Notes under the pieces: model-generated
The model's database searches: none
Told to the model about the DNA's origin: nothing
The model's input: the letters and a program-made list of their open reading frames with translations, nothing else
Assembly: GCA_910585995.1 (NCBI GenBank)
Contig: CAJUGG010000068.1
Coordinates: 1-9,459 of the forward strand
Reading direction: 5' to 3'
DNA from: an uncultured Lachnospiraceae bacterium
Lineage (GTDB): Bacteria > Bacillota > Clostridia > Lachnospirales > Lachnospiraceae
DNA: 9,459 bases
Made by a program: the position numbers and the translations under genes
Shown: in pieces, positions 7,138-9,459 of the stretch
Position numbering within the stretch: position 1 is the first letter of the stretch
Layout: every line of letters starts with the position of its first letter

Positions 7138-7677
7138 ATGAACGGTTCAATAAAGGGGGCGGAAATAATCGGTACAGAAGAACAGTTTGCAGAATTTTTA
7201 ACCAAGTATGAGAAGCTGGTCTATACCTTGTGTTATCGGATGGCCAGGAATCCATTCGATGCGCAGGATCTGACACAGGATACATTTCTGTCCGCTTATC
7301 AGAGACTTTCGGAGTTTGATGGTGCCCATGAGCGGGCGTGGATCTGCAAGATTGCAACGAACAAATGTCTGGATTATCTAAAAAGTGCATCCCGCAGGAT
7401 CGAACCAGCAAAAGAAGAGACTTTTTTAGAGCTTCCGGACCGGGGAGAAGACCCGGAGGCGGCCTGCCTCTTGGAAGAATCCAGAAAAGAAGTGCTGCGT
7501 TTGTGCAGGCAGTTGCCGCCTCCCTACAATGAGATCGCAGAGGCACATTTTTATGAGGAAAAGTCAGTCAAAGAGATTGCCGCGGAAAAAGGGAGAAATC
7601 CAAAGACCGTACAGACACAGGTCTACCGGGCCAAAGCGCTTTTGAAAAAGCAACTGAAAGGAGGAGACATCTTATGA
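7138..7677 (+). CDS. ECF (group 4) RNA polymerase sigma factor
   Basis: A 179-residue sigma-70 family protein of ECF size with only regions 2 and 4. Region 2 is at about 20-88: YEKLVYTLCYRM, DAQDLTQDTFL (41-51, the core-binding DAEDLxQExF motif), then AWICKIATNKCLDYLKS. Region 4 is at about 126-173: LPPPYNEIAEAHFYEEKSVKEIA followed by a helix-turn-helix (NPKTVQTQVYRAKALLKKQL). It should redirect RNA polymerase to a small promoter set when released by the anti-sigma factor encoded by the overlapping next gene (ATGA at 7674). The start is uncertain. The ATG at 7138 has no Shine-Dalgarno and lies within a few bases of the predicted transcription start. The only good Shine-Dalgarno (AAGGGGG, 7153-7159) precedes ATA 7165 and ATC 7168. 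Family alignments would fit a start near GTEEQF. Confidence 0.92.
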   Translation: MNGSIKGAEIIGTEEQFAEFLTKYEKLVYTLCYRMARNPFDAQDLTQDTFLSAYQRLSEFDGAHERAWICKIATNKCLDYLKSASRRIEPAKEETFLELPDRGEDPEAACLLEESRKEVLRLCRQLPPPYNEIAEAHFYEEKSVKEIAAEKGRNPKTVQTQVYRAKALLKKQLKGGDIL

Positions 7678-8141
7678 GAGAATGGACAGGACATGTGACA
7701 GAAGAATGGTTAAAAGCCTGGAACTTACAACAATTAAGTGGGGCAGAAGAACAGATGTTACTGACCCATGTGGGAACCTGCAGCTTTTGCGCAGACCAAT
7801 TTGCCGCCTGTCTGGAACAGGATCTGACAGAACCTCCGGCTTATCTGCACGAAGAGATCTTAGAGCGAAGCAAAAGCCTTGAGATCCAGGCAGTCAAAAA
7901 GGTCTATCAGACTTCAAAACAGATGCGTCTGTTTTTATACAGCCTGAAGGTGGGAGTGGCAGTAGCAGTTTCTCTTCTATTATTATTTGTGTCTCCCATC
8001 ATGGAAAAAAACACGATACAGTTGAAAAAAACATACTTAGAGTCAAGGACTTTAACGCTTACAGAAAAGGTGGACGGTGTCTGGCAGGAATTTACCGGAT
8101 GGCTGAAAGATTCCGGGGAGAAGGAGGATCTATATGATTAA
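7674..8141 (+). CDS. Zinc-finger anti-sigma factor, single-pass membrane protein
   Basis: A 155-residue protein with an N-terminal anti-sigma domain carrying H32-x3-C36-x2-C39, the HxxxCxxC zinc-binding signature of ZAS (zf-HC2) anti-sigma factors. A linker, one transmembrane helix at about 93-109 and an external tail of about 45 residues follow. The cytoplasmic domain should hold the sigma factor encoded upstream; the short outside tail could take part in signal reception or regulated proteolysis. Its ATG overlaps the sigma stop, and AAAGGAGG (7657-7664) gives a strong ribosome binding site, suggesting near-equal translation of the two. The sigma identity next door makes the assignment solid; the signal is unknown. 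Confidence 0.88.
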   Translation: MREWTGHVTEEWLKAWNLQQLSGAEEQMLLTHVGTCSFCADQFAACLEQDLTEPPAYLHEEILERSKSLEIQAVKKVYQTSKQMRLFLYSLKVGVAVAVSLLLLFVSPIMEKNTIQLKKTYLESRTLTLTEKVDGVWQEFTGWLKDSGEKEDLYD

Positions 8142-8685
8142 GAAAAAAAGTGGATTTTGGGCATTTATCTGTTCGATGGTTCCAGGGGCGGGGGAGATGT
8201 ATCTGGGATTTATGAAAGAAGGTCTCAGCATTATGACTTTGGCATTTGCGATCTTTGTGTTTTCTATCTGGATGGATATGGGATGGCTGATCAGCATCGT
8301 TGGGATTATCTGGTTTTACAGCGTCTTTAATGTGCACAACAAGATGAGTCTGCCGGATGAAGAGTTTTATGCATTGGAAGATGACTATCTGTTTCATATG
8401 GATCAGATCATTCCGAGAAAAGAGTGGAACGGACAGCAGAACAAGGTGTTTGGGTGGTGTATGACGTTCATGGGCCTGGCGATGCTGTGGCGGCCGATCA
8501 TCCGAAACTTTTTGTATATCCTGAGTATCTATATTCCGGAGGAGGTGGTCTCTGTGATCCGAAGTTTTTTGTATAGTCTGCCCCGTTTTCTCTTTGCGAT
8601 TGTCCTGATCTACTGCGGTCAGCGCCTGATCTGGGACAAGAAAAAACAACTGGAGATGGAGCCGGAGATGGAAGATAAAAATTAG
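8134..8685 (+). CDS. Polytopic membrane protein with TM2-like motif, third gene of the sigma operon
   Basis: A 183-residue membrane protein. SMVPGAGEMYLGFMKEG (about 14-30) resembles the TM2-domain signature, a Pro-Gly-x-Gly turn followed by YLG before a hydrophobic hairpin. Hydrophobic segments lie at about 32-47 and 51-66; after a charged loop (about 67-104), others lie at about 105-134 and 145-167. The tail is highly charged and probably cytoplasmic. The start overlaps the anti-sigma stop by 8 bases, with AAGGAGG at 8121-8127, so it is part of the sigma/anti-sigma unit and may modulate signal sensing. Specific function unknown; the TM2 resemblance is moderate because only part of the motif is seen. 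No terminator is visible after it. Confidence 0.82.
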   Translation: MIKKKSGFWAFICSMVPGAGEMYLGFMKEGLSIMTLAFAIFVFSIWMDMGWLISIVGIIWFYSVFNVHNKMSLPDEEFYALEDDYLFHMDQIIPRKEWNGQQNKVFGWCMTFMGLAMLWRPIIRNFLYILSIYIPEEVVSVIRSFLYSLPRFLFAIVLIYCGQRLIWDKKKQLEMEPEMEDKN

Positions 8686-8715
8686 AGAAAAAAATAGAGA
8701 AAATTTTAAGATTGC

Positions 8716-8748
8716 GGAAACATTTTTGATACAAATAGCGTCTAATAT
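8716..8748 (+). promoter_or_regulatory. ECF-type promoter before the 8791 gene, with an overlapping sigma-A option
   Basis: GGAAAC (8716-8721) is followed after 17 bases by CGTC (8739-8742) within CGTCTAAT. This is the classic look of ECF promoters: an AAC-containing -35 and a CGTC or GTCTAA -10. The GAA-to-CGT distance (22 bases) equals that of the element before the sigma gene. A weaker sigma-A reading uses TTGATA (8726-8731), 16 bases and TATAGG (8748-8753). The predicted start near 8750 gives a leader of about 40 bases. Recognition by the local sigma factor is inferred, not shown. Confidence 0.6.
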
Positions 8749-8790
8749 ATAGGATAAGATCTAAAATAAACAGTAAAGGACGGATGAGAT

Positions 8791-9183
8791 ATGATTCATA
8801 GGTTATTGGATGCCTTAAAAAGGCAGCAGATGGAACAATATGAAGAACAAGAAATATACGAGCTGGATTATCGAAATCCGGCCATCAAAGACTCACAAGT
8901 CGTATTGATTAATCTGGCTGCCGAATACCTTGGTCTTCAAAAGACGATTGAGCTGGCTTTGGCCTGTCACGCGCAGGTGGTGTCTCTGATTCTCTGGGAC
9001 CCGGAGAATCTAAGCTCGATCCCAAGCGGCGGTCACTGGCCCAAAAGCTACAACACCATCTCCTTAGAACGTGCCGTGGTGGAATTTCAGGCCAGAAATA
9101 TGGACTTAGTCTATATGCGTAATCCCCAGGATGAAGATGGCAACCGCCTGATTCGACTGGATTTTCAGAATGTGTGTGCATAG
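8791..9183 (+). CDS. Small hypothetical protein, probable member of the local ECF regulon
   Basis: A 130-residue soluble protein with no signal peptide or membrane helix. I do not recognise a family. It opens with a charged helix (RLLDALKRQQMEQYEEQE), then a hydrophobic alternating region (SQVVLINLAAEYLGLQKTIELALACHAQVVSLILW) that looks like an alpha/beta core, then a Gly/Pro/Trp turn (SGGHWPKSYN) and a charged end. The start has AAAGGA at 8775-8780, ten bases before the ATG; an ATG at 8784 is out of frame. It has its own ECF-type promoter (8716-8748) and its own terminator (9198-9238), so it forms a single-gene unit placed directly after the sigma operon. That placement suggests a target of the sigma factor. 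Confidence 0.82.
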   Translation: MIHRLLDALKRQQMEQYEEQEIYELDYRNPAIKDSQVVLINLAAEYLGLQKTIELALACHAQVVSLILWDPENLSSIPSGGHWPKSYNTISLERAVVEFQARNMDLVYMRNPQDEDGNRLIRLDFQNVCA

Positions 9184-9197
9184 ATCAAAACTACCCA

Positions 9198-9238
9198 ATG
9201 CTGTTGCATGGAATCCCCAGGCAGCGGCATTTTTTTTG
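9198..9238 (+). terminator. Rho-independent terminator of the 8791 gene
   Basis: ATGCTGTTGC (9198-9207) pairs with GCAGCGGCAT (9221-9230) in a 10-bp stem with two G-T pairs, around a 13-base loop. Eight Ts in a row follow (9230-9237), then G and more Ts. The stem begins 15 bases after the stop codon. Confidence 0.9.
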
Positions 9239-9241
9239 TTT

Positions 9242-9296
9242 TTTTGGGAAGGTGGGCAGCATATGACTACCTCTTTGGGTAGTGGCTTTTCCAAAA
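9242..9296 (+). other. Compound stem-loop between the terminator and the next gene
   Basis: TTTTGGGAAGG (9242-9252) can pair with CTTTTCCAAAA (9286-9296) over 11 bp with two G-T pairs. Inside it, ACTACC (9266-9271) pairs with GGTAGT (9278-9283) around a six-base loop. GGTAGT is also part of TTGGGTAGT (9275-9283), which is fully complementary to ACTACCCAA (9190-9198) on the other side of the terminator, so two pairings compete. It has no T-run after it and is not a terminator on either strand. Its role is unknown; it lies directly upstream of a probable extended -10 promoter. Confidence 0.4.
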
Positions 9297-9302
9297 TATG
9301 TT

Positions 9303-9311
9303 TGCTAAAAT
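9303..9311 (+). promoter_or_regulatory. Extended -10 promoter for the 9362 gene
   Basis: TGCTAAAAT has the TGn extension and a -10 hexamer matching TATAAT at five of six positions. No clear -35 lies at the right distance, which extended -10 promoters tolerate. Transcription would begin near 9318, giving a leader of about 44 bases and starting just past the compound stem-loop. Confidence 0.45.
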
Positions 9312-9361
9312 GAAAACCAGGATAAGAATCATACAGCAGATCCACCAGGAAGGTAAGAGTT

Positions 9362-9459
9362 ATGAAGAATACGAAATTATATCCATTTGAACGGAACCGC
9401 TATTATTCTGGAAAGATGCTGACGTCGTCTGATTTTTGGGCGGAGCAGACGTATTTTAA
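9362..9459 (+). CDS. Partial CDS, N-terminus resembling proteins of phage-tail-like / contractile-injection loci
   Basis: Only the first 32 codons are in the window, and the frame stays open to the last base. The start is well supported by AGGAAGG at 9347-9353, eight bases before the ATG. The segment LYPFERNRYYSGKMLTSSDF followed by WAEQTYF matches, from memory, a conserved opening of the form YPFERNxYFYGKLLTxxDFxxEQxYF. That opening is found in large uncharacterised proteins that often sit in contractile injection or phage-tail-like clusters. This is family recall from a short stretch, so the presence of a coding gene is much more certain than its role. The rest lies beyond the window. Confidence 0.7.
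   Translation, partial: MKNTKLYPFERNRYYSGKMLTSSDFWAEQTYF

Noticed and set aside
8092..8649. 185-codon minus-strand ORF opposite the anti-sigma and membrane protein genes
   Set aside because: The + strand genes have strong ribosome binding sites, overlap neatly and have clear domain features; the reverse frame has none and is rich in His/Gln/Arg as antisense frames often are.
8686..8715. Terminator after the membrane protein gene
   Set aside because: The stretch is A-rich with only the tiny AAAATTTT palindrome and no GC stem, so it does not look like an intrinsic terminator.
9310..9393. Short ORF beginning ATGAAAACC and overlapping the 9362 gene
   Set aside because: Its ATG overlaps the predicted -10 box and would precede the transcription start; there is no ribosome binding site, and the 9362 start is better supported.

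Overview
The sequence looks like a chromosomal segment of a low-to-mid-GC Gram-positive anaerobe, most likely a gut Lachnospiraceae-type Clostridia. The reasons are the strong GGAGG-type ribosome binding sites, tightly overlapping (ATGA) genes, a Gram-positive style lipoprotein, and an ECF sigma/zinc-anti-sigma pair. Genus cannot be set from the sequence alone. All complete protein genes are on the + strand; the only minus-strand gene is a partial tRNA at the left edge.

Layout. (1) 1-59: the 5' part of a tRNA-Val(CAC) gene, minus strand, with its own promoter. (2) 203-2271: a two-gene, translationally coupled unit of an unrecognised lipoprotein and a MATE-family multidrug/Na+-type exporter. 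(3) 2329-2631: three near-identical 102-bp tandem repeats filling the gap up to the ribosome binding site of the next operon. (4) 2651-7100: a chaperone operon of an unrecognised 374-residue soluble protein, a short Hsp70 of the HscC type (562 aa), and a membrane-anchored J-domain protein (539 aa) with HPE in place of the canonical HPD. The last two overlap by 4 bp and resemble the E. coli HscC/DjlB-DjlC pairing. (5) 7138-8685: an ECF sigma factor, a single-pass zinc-finger anti-sigma factor and a polytopic membrane protein with a TM2-like PGxGxxYLG motif, all overlapping. (6) 8791-9183: a small unrecognised soluble protein behind an ECF-type promoter and ending in a strong intrinsic terminator. 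(7) 9362-end: the start of a gene whose N-terminus resembles proteins I associate with phage-tail-like or contractile-injection loci. The window cuts it off.

How the parts may work together. The J protein would recruit and stimulate the HscC-like Hsp70 at the cytoplasmic face of the membrane; its roughly 300-residue C-terminal domain is predicted outside. The 374-aa protein is a candidate client or adaptor. The sigma/anti-sigma pair probably senses an envelope condition. Promoter-like elements with identical geometry (GAA, then CGT(C/T) 22 bases later) lie before the sigma gene and before the 8791 gene, which suggests autoregulation and one local target. The points most worth following are this regulon, the HscC/HPE-J module with its unknown partner, the repeat array inserted as the operon's leader, and the possible injection-system locus beginning at the right edge.
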